From the NCBI RefSeq assembly GCF_900168065.1, contig NZ_FUZZ01000004.1, forward strand, positions 248,001 to 312,000: 64,000 nt of DNA, written 5' to 3'. Shown in pieces: positions 45,538-53,269 of this stretch. Position 1 is the first letter of the stretch. Each line of letters begins with the position of its first letter. The notes beneath the pieces are model-generated. The model saw only the letters and a program-made list of their open reading frames with translations. It was not told the origin of the DNA and ran no database searches. A program made the translations under genes and the position numbers. Origin of the DNA: Chitinophaga ginsengisegetis. GTDB taxonomy: Bacteria; Bacteroidota; Bacteroidia; Chitinophagales; Chitinophagaceae.

Positions 45538-45544
45538 ACATTTG
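45514..45544 (+). promoter_or_regulatory. antisense promoter at the SusC start codon (GH110 PUL)
   Basis: TTTG (45514-45517) and TACATTTG (45537-45544) match the Bacteroidota -33 and -7 consensus exactly and are separated by 19 bp. The promoter points away from SusC, towards the anti-sigma gene, and its -7 box overlaps the SusC ATG. The same arrangement occurs at 56608-56639. Confidence 0.75.
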
Positions 45545-45550
45545 ATTTGG

Positions 45551-45631
45551 GATAAAAGATTACGGTTACCAGAAAGAATTGTTTTCTTTTGCCTTACTGA
45601 CCGGGAGCATTAGGCCGCTTCCGGTTTTTTT
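45551..45631 (+). ncRNA. predicted DonS-like antisense RNA of the GH110 PUL
   Basis: An RNA of about 80 nt is predicted from the promoter at 45514-45544 to a terminator whose stem is ACCGGGAGC (45600-45608) with GCTTCCGGT (45617-45625), followed by seven T (45625-45631). It is complementary to the 5' leader of the SusC mRNA, between the anti-sigma stop (45668) and the SusC start. Cis-antisense RNAs in this exact position are known in Bacteroides sigma/anti-sigma PULs (DonS family) and reduce SusC expression. The start point is estimated to within a few bases; no transcription data are available here. Confidence 0.65.
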
Positions 45632-45652
45632 GGCGGTTGTTACAGTCAGGTG

Positions 45653-45669
45653 TTCATAACTAATGTTTT
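45653..45669 (-). promoter_or_regulatory. shared motif upstream of SusC, candidate ECF promoter element
   Basis: On the minus strand AAAACATTAGTTATGAA lies about 115 bp upstream of the SusC start, at the anti-sigma stop codon. The equivalent place in the GH16 PUL has AAAACATTGACGTTATGAG. A role as part of a sigma-dependent promoter is inference. Confidence 0.4.
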
Positions 45670-46867
45670 AAGGTGTGACAATTATTTTTCCATTGTTCAT
45701 TGTAAAGTGTACTCCGCCTGTTTTTTCGAGTACTTCCAAAACGGTTGATACATTCACATCGCGTGGGATGGAGCCGGTAAAATGACGTTGGATATTACCC
45801 CGGATCTCCACCGCTATATTGTATTCTCTTGACAATTGCCGCATTACGGTATGGATATCATCCTGCTCAAACCAGAAGAGACGGTTTTTCCAGGCCATCA
45901 CGGCGTTCAGGTCGGCGTGTTTCATTACACGGATATTCCCCTGGCGGCCCAGCTGTGCCTGTTCTCCTGGTTGCAGCAGTGTGGCGTTATTGCCTTCGGT
46001 TACCTTTACGGCGCCGTCGAGCAGCGTGGTATTAACGGCCGCTTCATCTTCATACGCCATGATATTAAAACTGGTACCAAGCACTGTTACCCGTAAGTTA
46101 TTCACGGTAACTAAAAAAGGTTTGTCTGCATTTTTCGCCACCTCAAAGTAGGCTTCTCCGGTTAATGTTACCTGTCTTTGCGCACCCGTGAACGCCGCCG
46201 GGAAACGCAATGTAGACGCGGCATTGAGCCATACTTTAGTACCATCTGACAGGGTTACCTGGTATTGCCCGCCGCGCGGGGTGATGATGGAGTTATACAG
46301 CGGTTCTGCAGCTGCGCCTGCCGCTGAACTGTACAACAGGCTTCCGCCAGCCGATTGAATGATTTGTGTTTGCCCCTGTTGGGTAAGTAGCCCGCTGGCA
46401 ACGCTGTCTAAAGTCACAGACGCGCCATTAGCTAAAATCAGGATGGCCTTTTTTCCTGCCGGTGCGGCATCATTCGCAGGTGCAGGTGCAAGGGTATGCT
46501 TTGCTACCTGGCTTGTGGAAGAAGAACGGGAATACCAGCGCCACCCCCCTCCTGCCAGTAACAGGAAGGCCACTGCGGCAGCCACCTGGTAAGGCAGCCA
46601 TCTGTGTGTTTTTTCTTTGCGGACCGGTACCGGTGGCGTGATACGGGCTGCCACCCCGTCGATCACTTCCTTGTGCATGGCATACAGATCTTCCTCTGCC
46701 GGGTGGTCTTCTGTTGCTACCCGGTTGATCATCTCCGAAAATATTTCCCTGTATTCTTCCTTCTCCGCATACTCCATCAATAGGATGATCTCCTCTTCAC
46801 TGCAACGGTTTTCCAGAAATCTGGCAAATAATTCTTTTAAAAAAGATTCATCAGGATCTTGGTTCAT
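45668..46867 (-). CDS. FecR-type anti-sigma factor (GH110 PUL)
   Basis: 399 residues. A cytoplasmic N-terminal part (about 1-85) holds the sigma factor; one TM helix (about 92-108, PYQVAAAVAFLLLAGGGWRW) is followed by the periplasmic FecR domain (about 190-290, ITPRGGQYQVTLSDGTKVWL) and a DUF4974-type C-terminus (MRQLSREYNIAVEIRGNI ... VHFTMNNGKIIVTP). It receives the signal from the STN domain of SusC. It lies between the sigma gene (83 bp upstream) and SusC (130 bp downstream). Confidence 0.93.
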   Translation of the reverse strand: MNQDPDESFLKELFARFLENRCSEEEIILLMEYAEKEEYREIFSEMINRVATEDHPAEEDLYAMHKEVIDGVAARITPPVPVRKEKTHRWLPYQVAAAVAFLLLAGGGWRWYSRSSSTSQVAKHTLAPAPANDAAPAGKKAILILANGASVTLDSVASGLLTQQGQTQIIQSAGGSLLYSSAAGAAAEPLYNSIITPRGGQYQVTLSDGTKVWLNAASTLRFPAAFTGAQRQVTLTGEAYFEVAKNADKPFLVTVNNLRVTVLGTSFNIMAYEDEAAVNTTLLDGAVKVTEGNNATLLQPGEQAQLGRQGNIRVMKHADLNAVMAWKNRLFWFEQDDIHTVMRQLSREYNIAVEIRGNIQRHFTGSIPRDVNVSTVLEVLEKTGGVHFTMNNGKIIVTP

Positions 46868-46950
46868 ATCAGCTAATACGAACGAACGAAGGTTTACATT
46901 TACCCGGAAGGAAAAAAAATTTAAACCTGTTTCTGCGTGGGGAGGAATTG

Positions 46951-47544
46951 TTACCGCAGGATCAGGTATGCCAGCAGTATACCGGCCACATCGCGGTTGG
47001 CCATCAGCTTCTTTTGGATGGTGCTGGTAGCCTTTACGATCTGGCTGTTGACCGTAGCAGGAGAAATGCCCAGCAACTCGCTTACTTCTTTATAGGTTCT
47101 GTTTTCCAGTTTGCAAAGCGTAAATATGATCTTACGCTGGGGAGGAAGATCGTTTATAGCAGCCTGTATGAGGTGCATGGTTTCTTTTTCGTGCAGCCAT
47201 TCTTCTGTGTGCAGGTAATACTCCTGCGCCGCAGCGAGCAACTTATCCATCAAAACCTTATCCCGTTTTACTTTCCGGTAAAAATCGATCACCAGGTTAT
47301 TGGCAGTGGTAAACAAATAAGAACGGAAAGATTTCTCCGGGTCAATCGCCTCATGCCGGAGCCAGGTGTTTACAAACACCTGCTGCAGCAACTCCTGGGC
47401 AAGGTCAGCTGATTTGACCAGTTTTAATAAATTGCTGTAAATACGCGGACTGTAATGGTAATAGAGGACATGAAATGCCTTTTCATCTCCCAGGGAAACG
47501 CTGGCAAGGAGCTCTTTTTCATTGTATAACTGAACGAATGACAA
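46951..47544 (-). CDS. ECF RNA polymerase sigma factor (GH110 PUL)
   Basis: 197 residues with region 2 (EKAFHVLYYHYSPRIYSNLL; DLAQELLQQVFVNTWLRHEA) and region 4 (INDLPPQRKIIFTLCKLENR, TYKEVSELLGISPATVNSQI). It should transcribe the SusC operon when the FecR protein releases it. The only plausible start is TTG at 47544, since no ATG or GTG lies near the start of region 2, and the second sigma factor in the window begins at the corresponding residue. That TTG is inside a promoter-like TACGTTTG, so the true start or promoter needs mapping. Confidence 0.9.
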   Translation of the reverse strand: MSFVQLYNEKELLASVSLGDEKAFHVLYYHYSPRIYSNLLKLVKSADLAQELLQQVFVNTWLRHEAIDPEKSFRSYLFTTANNLVIDFYRKVKRDKVLMDKLLAAAQEYYLHTEEWLHEKETMHLIQAAINDLPPQRKIIFTLCKLENRTYKEVSELLGISPATVNSQIVKATSTIQKKLMANRDVAGILLAYLILR

Positions 47545-47572
47545 ACGTACCGGTTTGATTACAGAGCATAAA
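47542..47572 (-). promoter_or_regulatory. promoter-like element overlapping the sigma factor start
   Basis: On the minus strand TTTA (47569-47572) and TACGTTTG (47542-47549) are separated by 19 bp, one mismatch from the TTTG / TAnnTTTG consensus. The -7 box includes the TTG start codon of the sigma gene. If it is real, the message is almost leaderless. Confidence 0.4.
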
Positions 47573-47615
47573 TTTAATGAAAAACCGATACGGGATGTAT
47601 TAATTTTAGGCTACG

Positions 47616-48023
47616 TTATTCCACATGGAATACTTCTTCCATCCCCGACCATGTTTCTCCTTTAGCGGCTGCATCCGGTAAAGGAAGCTGACAGGGCGCT
47701 GTTACTTTCCACCATTGTTGGGTGGTGCTGTCCTGCTTCATCTTCTCCATATCCGCTTTGAAATCTCTACCGGTGTATTCAAAATAGCTGAATAAAAACC
47801 AGTGATCATTTATATTTTTCAGGTAGATGGAATAATTGTGGATATGACATGCTTCAATCGTTTTCAGCACGTCCGGCCATACTTTTGCATGCAGCGATTT
47901 ATAGGCTTCTATCTTCTCCGGCCGGAGGCCTGTAACCATTCCGTAACGGCTGTTTTGACGGGCGGTATCTTTACAGGAGAATAAAGACAGCGATACCGCT
48001 AATAGCAGGTGGTGAATTTTCAT
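47616..48023 (-). CDS. rhaM: L-rhamnose mutarotase, lipoprotein form
   Basis: 135 residues. The N-terminus is a lipoprotein signal with Cys17 (LAVSLSLFSC). The body is the RhaM/DUF718 fold: YGMVTGLRPEKIEAYKSLHA, then KVWPDVL with the conserved His-Trp-Pro region, NYSIYLKNINDHWFLFSYFE, and MEEVFHVE at the end. RhaM interconverts alpha- and beta-L-rhamnose. Textbook members are cytoplasmic; this one should be anchored in an envelope membrane, where rhamnosidases release the sugar. It is monocistronic, between two unrelated PULs and far from the rhamnose operon, but carries the same type of upstream repeats (48159-48191). Confidence 0.87.
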   Translation of the reverse strand: MKIHHLLLAVSLSLFSCKDTARQNSRYGMVTGLRPEKIEAYKSLHAKVWPDVLKTIEACHIHNYSIYLKNINDHWFLFSYFEYTGRDFKADMEKMKQDSTTQQWWKVTAPCQLPLPDAAAKGETWSGMEEVFHVE

Positions 48024-48158
48024 AATCGTGGTTTGGTTGCGAAGGTAGTGGGTGCAGGGGAATGATGTAGTGATTTCTTTGACTTATTTCAGCACGATAT
48101 TGACTATATCTCCATTACTTCCCGAATGAGTCTCCAATGCCCCGGACTTGCGTATCTC

Positions 48159-48191
48159 ATGGACTATCCATGCACTATCAATGCACTATCT
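48159..48191 (+). promoter_or_regulatory. three tandem 11 bp repeats upstream of rhaM, candidate operator
   Basis: ATGGACTATCC, ATGCACTATCA and ATGCACTATCT follow each other without a gap. The core ATG-S-ACTATC matches the ATGGACTGTC core found upstream of rhaT. Read towards rhaM the unit is GATAGTSCAT, the same orientation as in front of rhaT and the 18230 SusC. The site is about 135 bp before the rhaM start, farther than at the other two loci, and the period is 11 rather than 10. Confidence 0.55.
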
Positions 48192-48252
48192 CTTCTCCGG
48201 GACCGAATAATTCCGGCGTTCCTGATAGCAGGTACTGCTTGCTACCCGGTTT

Positions 48253-48289
48253 AAAAAAGAAGAGACGCTGACCAGCAGCGTCTCTTCTT
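48253..48289 (-). terminator. intrinsic terminator after the GH16 gene
   Basis: AAGAAGAGACGCTG (48257-48270) is a perfect 14 bp complement of 48276-48289, with loop ACCAG. On the minus strand the stem is followed by a run of T (TTTTTT with the stem end). It lies 18 bp beyond the GH16 stop and ends the GH16 PUL operon. Confidence 0.9.
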
Positions 48290-48306
48290 CATAGCAAATA
48301 CATCTG

Positions 48307-51300
48307 TCAGAGTTTAATTACCTTAAATGTAATGGCCTTAAATTCATTTTCCAGTTTAAGCAGATAAGTACCTGCCGGCAATGAACTGATGTTCTGATTG
48401 ATGCGTGTTTGTCCTTTGCTGATGCGCCAGTATTTAACTACCGCACCATGCATGTCCAGCACAGAAAGCAACGTATACACCGGTTCTTTTAATTCCAGGG
48501 TAAGTTGTCCTGTTGTTGGATTTGGATAGAAGATCACCTTTTTGGTGTCTGTTGATCCGGGTGCGTACTTTAATTTTACATCGCTGTAAGCGGAAGCGAT
48601 ACGGGCGGAAGAAGAGTCAACGGGTGATACCGGACAGTTGTCGATGCTGAACCAGTTGAACTTAAAGGTACCGGATGTTATATGAATACCTGTATAGCTA
48701 AGTGCCGGCAACGTAATTGTGTCGCTGATAGTTTGCCATACCCCTCCGGTAGATGGCAGGGTAATGCTGCCAAAATTAAAGCCGCTGTGCCCTATCCATA
48801 TCACCGACGGCGCTGTGGACGAAATCCGGAAACTGATGGTATACTTTCCGGCTGCAGGCACATTCAGGGTGTTGTAAGCAAACCAGTCGCCCCCATACAT
48901 ATTGGTGAAGTTCTGCCCGCCGCCAACATCCGTGCAGGCTTGCAGGATTGGCCTGGTAGAGCGGTTGGAAGTACTTTCTGCCTCATACTTATTATTAACC
49001 GAACAGAAATTGCCAACAGTGGCTACGGCTGTAGCGCTGATGGAGTCGCGGGATGCGGTAACGGTGAAGTTACCCGGCGTATTGCCGGCGGTGAATACAC
49101 CCGTTGCGCTGATCGCATTACCGGCGCCGGTAGTTGTCCATACAGGCGTAAAGGCAAAGAGACTGTCGCGCTGATCATACCCTTTAGCAGTAAACTGCTG
49201 CGATGCGCCAAACGGTACAGTGGCCGTATCCGGTGTAAGTGTAATACGCGTTAACCGGGGTGCGGCCATTACATGCACGCTGGCGGTGTCGCTCACTGTT
49301 CCCGCAGTTGCCGTGATGGTGTAATCGCCCACCACGTTAGCCTGGAACAAACCAGCTGTACTGATGCTGTTGCCTGTGCCGGAAACAGACCAAACCGGGC
49401 TCACGGTGAACACGCTGCTGTCCTGTCCATAGCCGGAAACCGTATATTGTTTTGTGGCGCCGGTGATCAACGTTGCCGTATCCGGTTTAACAGTAAGCCT
49501 TGCCAGTGAAATGGAATCGGCACGGATAAAGCGCAGCCAGTTGAAGTTCCAGCCATCTTTGCCGGCCTGGATCCTGATCGTTTTCTGTCCGGGTAATAAG
49601 CGTATAGGCGCCGACGTTACTGTGATCCAGTTTTGCCAGCCACCGCTTGCGGGAAGGGTTACAGTTTGCAGTGTAGCGGTATCCAGCATTACCTTCAGGC
49701 TGGAAGCTGAGTTAACAGCCACGCGGAACTGGATCCGGTATTCGCAGTTGTTGGACGGTACATTGATATCATATTCAAGCCAGCTGCCCGATCCAATGTA
49801 ACTTACATTCAGGCCACCACCGGTATCTGATGTGGACTCGGTGCAACATACATTGCTGTTGTCAAAACTCTCTGCCTCTATTTTTGCAGGTATCGGCTTA
49901 TAGTTGGCAGATCGCCGGTTGGCAATAGCCGCGGCCGTTTTGGTGACGCTGTCTACTGTTATGGTGGCGGTAATTTTAGCAGTGTCGTTCAATGTGGCGA
50001 GCCCGCCTGCCGTGATGCTGTTACCACTGCCGGTAACACTCCATACCGGTGTAACCGCCATTACATGCCCGTTCTGGTCCAGTGCTTTGACGGTGTATTG
50101 CTGCGTTTTACCGGGAAGGAACGTCAGCGTGGCGGGTGTTACCGCCACGGAGTCCAGCACGGGTGTGCCTAATCCTTTCTGGGAAATGCGTACATAATCC
50201 ACCATCATGCTATCCGGCCAATCTGCTTCTACAATGCTACCTCCCATACCACCTCCGACGGCAACGTTCAGTATGAGGAAAAACTTCTGGTCAAAGGGCC
50301 AGTCTTTCCAATCGGTATGCGGATTAGGATAGGTCAGCACTTTGATGCTGTCGTACAAAAACCGGATGGAGTCCGCACTCCATTCCATGCTGTACACATG
50401 ATACGTGGTATCTGCATCGGGTAAAATTTTGCTGCCCGACACCTGGCCGCCATTGGTCCAGTTATGGTTTTGCGTGTGCACGGTAGACAGTACCGTACCA
50501 AAATTATTACCTACATGTTCCATTACATCCAGCTCACCGCTTTTGGGCCAGCCGCCATACACGCTGCTGGTGGGCATCAGCCAGATGGCCGGCCAGGAGC
50601 CGCGGGCACGGGGCAACCGGGCGCGTACATCTACCCTGCCATACAGAAAGTCCATTTTGCCTTGTGTAATAAGACGGGCAGATGACCAGGGCTCGGTGGT
50701 ATTTCCATTGGGGAAATCTTTCTTGCCTTTGATGATCAGCTTACCATCTTTCACACGTGCATTATCGTGCGTGGTATCTGTATACACCTGCTGTTCTCCA
50801 TTGATCCAGCCTTTGGGCTGCGGATCTACTTTCCATTTGGTAACATCCGGTACGCCATCGGTATTAAATTCATCGTTGAAGATGACCGTCCAGTTGGGAT
50901 TACCTTCAAACACCACATTGCCTTTTACATTGTATGCAGCAGTGTTGGCGTTTACCAGTTCCGTTCCTGAAACCGTGAGCTTTAAAATAGCCCGGGAATA
51001 ATTAGCGGGTGAGTTACCACTGAGCGTAACACGCGCAATGGTATCATTTACCCGTTGCACATTGCCGACAGTAACGCCGGGAGGCAGGTTGGTGGCGGTC
51101 CAGTTAGCCGCGGTGAGTACGGAATCAAATACGCCTCCGCGCACCGTAGCAGTGAGTACTGCGCCATTCTCGTGGCCCATTAAAATGCTGGTATCTTTTA
51201 CCGTGATACCAGTTGGGTTGGGCCCCTGTACCAGGTCGAAGTACAGGATACCATTGGCTTTCTTGCCATCGATATAATGTACTTCGATGCGGTTAAAATC

Positions 51301-51759
51301 TGTCCGTTGTTTTACGCTCTGAAAATTAAATGTTGCTTCTTCCCATTGATTGATCTGGGTTACTTTGTAGGTAAAGTACACCGCTTTGGAGTAGTTATCG
51401 CCGGGTTGCAGCTTAAACATGATCTCATCTTTCGTGCTGGCATACACCAGCATTTTAAAGGTGCTGTTGGTAGACAGGTCGAATGAATCCGTAAGGCTGC
51501 TGCCTGCACTCATGTACTCAAAGCAGGTAGTATCCTTTATGAACTTGGCTACCAGCGGACTGGTATTCAGCCCGGATACACTGGGGTTAGGCACACCGAA
51601 CTGCACCTTCCCCGTAGTGGTATTACCGGCGTAGTAGGTCCACCTGCCGGAGCAGGGGCCGCTACCTTCCATGTTATCTAAAAGCAGGTATTGTGCCTGG
51701 AGCGGACCGCATAGGAACACGCCGAACAGCAACACCAAAAGTGTTGAGATGTTTTTCAT
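48307..51759 (-). CDS. multimodular GH16 endo-beta-glucanase-like enzyme with T9SS sorting domain
   Basis: 1150 residues. In order: signal peptide (1-22), an N-terminal carbohydrate-binding-like beta domain (about 23-180), an Ig-like domain (about 183-280), the GH16 domain (about 290-530) with catalytic motif ELDVMEH (Glu409, Asp411, Glu414), a Big2-like domain, a CBM6-like module (about 630-750; KIEAESFDNSNVCCTEST), two more Ig-like repeats, a second CBM6/35-like module (about 930-1060) and a type IX secretion C-terminal domain (FYPNPTTGQLTLELK). GH16 enzymes in this layout usually cut laminarin or other beta-1,3(4)-glucans. Secretion by T9SS puts it on the surface or outside. It is the last gene of the second sigma-controlled PUL, 32 bp after SusD. 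Confidence 0.92.
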   Translation of the reverse strand: MKNISTLLVLLFGVFLCGPLQAQYLLLDNMEGSGPCSGRWTYYAGNTTTGKVQFGVPNPSVSGLNTSPLVAKFIKDTTCFEYMSAGSSLTDSFDLSTNSTFKMLVYASTKDEIMFKLQPGDNYSKAVYFTYKVTQINQWEEATFNFQSVKQRTDFNRIEVHYIDGKKANGILYFDLVQGPNPTGITVKDTSILMGHENGAVLTATVRGGVFDSVLTAANWTATNLPPGVTVGNVQRVNDTIARVTLSGNSPANYSRAILKLTVSGTELVNANTAAYNVKGNVVFEGNPNWTVIFNDEFNTDGVPDVTKWKVDPQPKGWINGEQQVYTDTTHDNARVKDGKLIIKGKKDFPNGNTTEPWSSARLITQGKMDFLYGRVDVRARLPRARGSWPAIWLMPTSSVYGGWPKSGELDVMEHVGNNFGTVLSTVHTQNHNWTNGGQVSGSKILPDADTTYHVYSMEWSADSIRFLYDSIKVLTYPNPHTDWKDWPFDQKFFLILNVAVGGGMGGSIVEADWPDSMMVDYVRISQKGLGTPVLDSVAVTPATLTFLPGKTQQYTVKALDQNGHVMAVTPVWSVTGSGNSITAGGLATLNDTAKITATITVDSVTKTAAAIANRRSANYKPIPAKIEAESFDNSNVCCTESTSDTGGGLNVSYIGSGSWLEYDINVPSNNCEYRIQFRVAVNSASSLKVMLDTATLQTVTLPASGGWQNWITVTSAPIRLLPGQKTIRIQAGKDGWNFNWLRFIRADSISLARLTVKPDTATLITGATKQYTVSGYGQDSSVFTVSPVWSVSGTGNSISTAGLFQANVVGDYTITATAGTVSDTASVHVMAAPRLTRITLTPDTATVPFGASQQFTAKGYDQRDSLFAFTPVWTTTGAGNAISATGVFTAGNTPGNFTVTASRDSISATAVATVGNFCSVNNKYEAESTSNRSTRPILQACTDVGGGQNFTNMYGGDWFAYNTLNVPAAGKYTISFRISSTAPSVIWIGHSGFNFGSITLPSTGGVWQTISDTITLPALSYTGIHITSGTFKFNWFSIDNCPVSPVDSSSARIASAYSDVKLKYAPGSTDTKKVIFYPNPTTGQLTLELKEPVYTLLSVLDMHGAVVKYWRISKGQTRINQNISSLPAGTYLLKLENEFKAITFKVIKL

Positions 51760-51791
51760 AACGCTTCATTTAGGATGAGTAACCGTGGTTA

Positions 51792-53240
51792 TTATAAATT
51801 CGGGTTTACTAATGCATCTACACCGGGTATAGGCAACCAGTAATTTGCCTGGGTGATGGCTCCCGCAGGCTGCAGATCACCGGGATCTTTACCGGCGTTG
51901 GCTGCAGCTACCTGGTCCAGTCGCACAAGATCAAACCAGCGGCTCCATTCACCTGCAAATTCCCAGGCTCTTTCATTCACCACCGCAGCAGCAAAATCAG
52001 CGCCCGACAGGTTTGCAGCCAATGGCGCCAATCCGGCCCTGTCACGCACAGCATTGATGGCTGCATATGCCTCGCTGTTGGGCGTACCGGCAGAGCGGGC
52101 CTGCGCTTCGGCGTAGATCAGCAATACATGTGCATAACGGATCATGATCACCGGGTTGTTTGACATATATACGGCCTTATCTCCTGCCTGCTGGATCGTG
52201 AACTTTTTATAGTAAGGATGTTTGGTGGTAGTTTGCTGCCAGGGAATGGTAGTGCCGTTCACTACAAACTCCGTGGAAAAGGTGTCGTCTTTTCTTTTGC
52301 CTGCCGGGAAGTTGTTGAAGAACTTCAGCTCCGGAAAGAAATCGCTCCAGCCGCCTTCATTTTCCGGCATGGTAGAAAGACCGTAAAATGAATTGTAGGT
52401 AGACCATTGCCCACGGGTGAAAAGTGTGAACACATCTTCCTTTGTACCACCTGCGAAGATCTTTAAAAATCCTCCCTGGTGCAGGTCGAAACCATACGTT
52501 GCTTTATTGTCTATTACCTCTTTTGCCTTAGCGGCTGCCAGTGCGTATTTCGACTGATCCTTCAGCGGCCATCCGGCTTCTGTAAGATATACATCTGCCA
52601 GCAATGCTTTCACGGAACCTTTGTTAGGTCTTCCCGGGTCACGTTTGTCGTTGGGTACCCATTGTTCTGCCCTGGCCAGGTCTTCTTCTATCAATTTATA
52701 TACATCGGCAGGTTTACTTTTTTTGATGGTAAGAAGTTCGGGAGAATAAATTTCAGTAGGAATGATAGGTACTTCTCCCCAGAAGCGGGTGAGCCAGTAA
52801 TAACACAAAGCCCGCAGGAAGCTGGCTTCTCCCACAATGGTTTGTGTCTTCGCTACAGTACCATCCGTTACCCGTGTGTAGTTGTTGATGATATTGGTGG
52901 TAGACTGGATCGTTTTATAACAGCCCAGCCAGATGGGTGTCATCCTGCCATTCAGCGAGGTAACATTGAAGCGGTCAAATTCGCGGAATTCTTCTTTATT
53001 GGAACCGGGATGTGTGGTAAGATCATCAGCGCCCATCGTCATGGCGATCTGTGATACGCTGGTGAAACCGCTGGTCCACGGCACCATTAAGCTGCCATAT
53101 GCGCCGGTAAGCGCTGATTCAAGTCCTGCCTGGCTGCTTAATGCCTCCGCTCCTCCTACCAAACCCCTCGGGCTTTCTGTAAGCTCCTTGCTGCAACCCG
53201 CGGCAAATAACAACGTGGCTGCGAGAAATATTTTTTTCAT
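51792..53240 (-). CDS. SusD/RagB-family lipoprotein of the GH16 PUL
   Basis: 482 residues from the ATG at 53240, which directly opens a lipoprotein signal with Cys16 (MKKIFLAATLLFAAGC). An upstream ATG at 53258 adds six residues. GEASFLRALCYYWLTRFWGE and the C-terminal VVNERAWEFAGEWSRWFDLV are typical SusD elements. It starts 29 bp after SusC and precedes the GH16 gene, so a beta-glucan ligand is expected. Confidence 0.93.
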   Translation of the reverse strand: MKKIFLAATLLFAAGCSKELTESPRGLVGGAEALSSQAGLESALTGAYGSLMVPWTSGFTSVSQIAMTMGADDLTTHPGSNKEEFREFDRFNVTSLNGRMTPIWLGCYKTIQSTTNIINNYTRVTDGTVAKTQTIVGEASFLRALCYYWLTRFWGEVPIIPTEIYSPELLTIKKSKPADVYKLIEEDLARAEQWVPNDKRDPGRPNKGSVKALLADVYLTEAGWPLKDQSKYALAAAKAKEVIDNKATYGFDLHQGGFLKIFAGGTKEDVFTLFTRGQWSTYNSFYGLSTMPENEGGWSDFFPELKFFNNFPAGKRKDDTFSTEFVVNGTTIPWQQTTTKHPYYKKFTIQQAGDKAVYMSNNPVIMIRYAHVLLIYAEAQARSAGTPNSEAYAAINAVRDRAGLAPLAANLSGADFAAAVVNERAWEFAGEWSRWFDLVRLDQVAAANAGKDPGDLQPAGAITQANYWLPIPGVDALVNPNL

Positions 53241-53269
53241 GTGGAATCGTTTAGTCATGTACGTTATTT

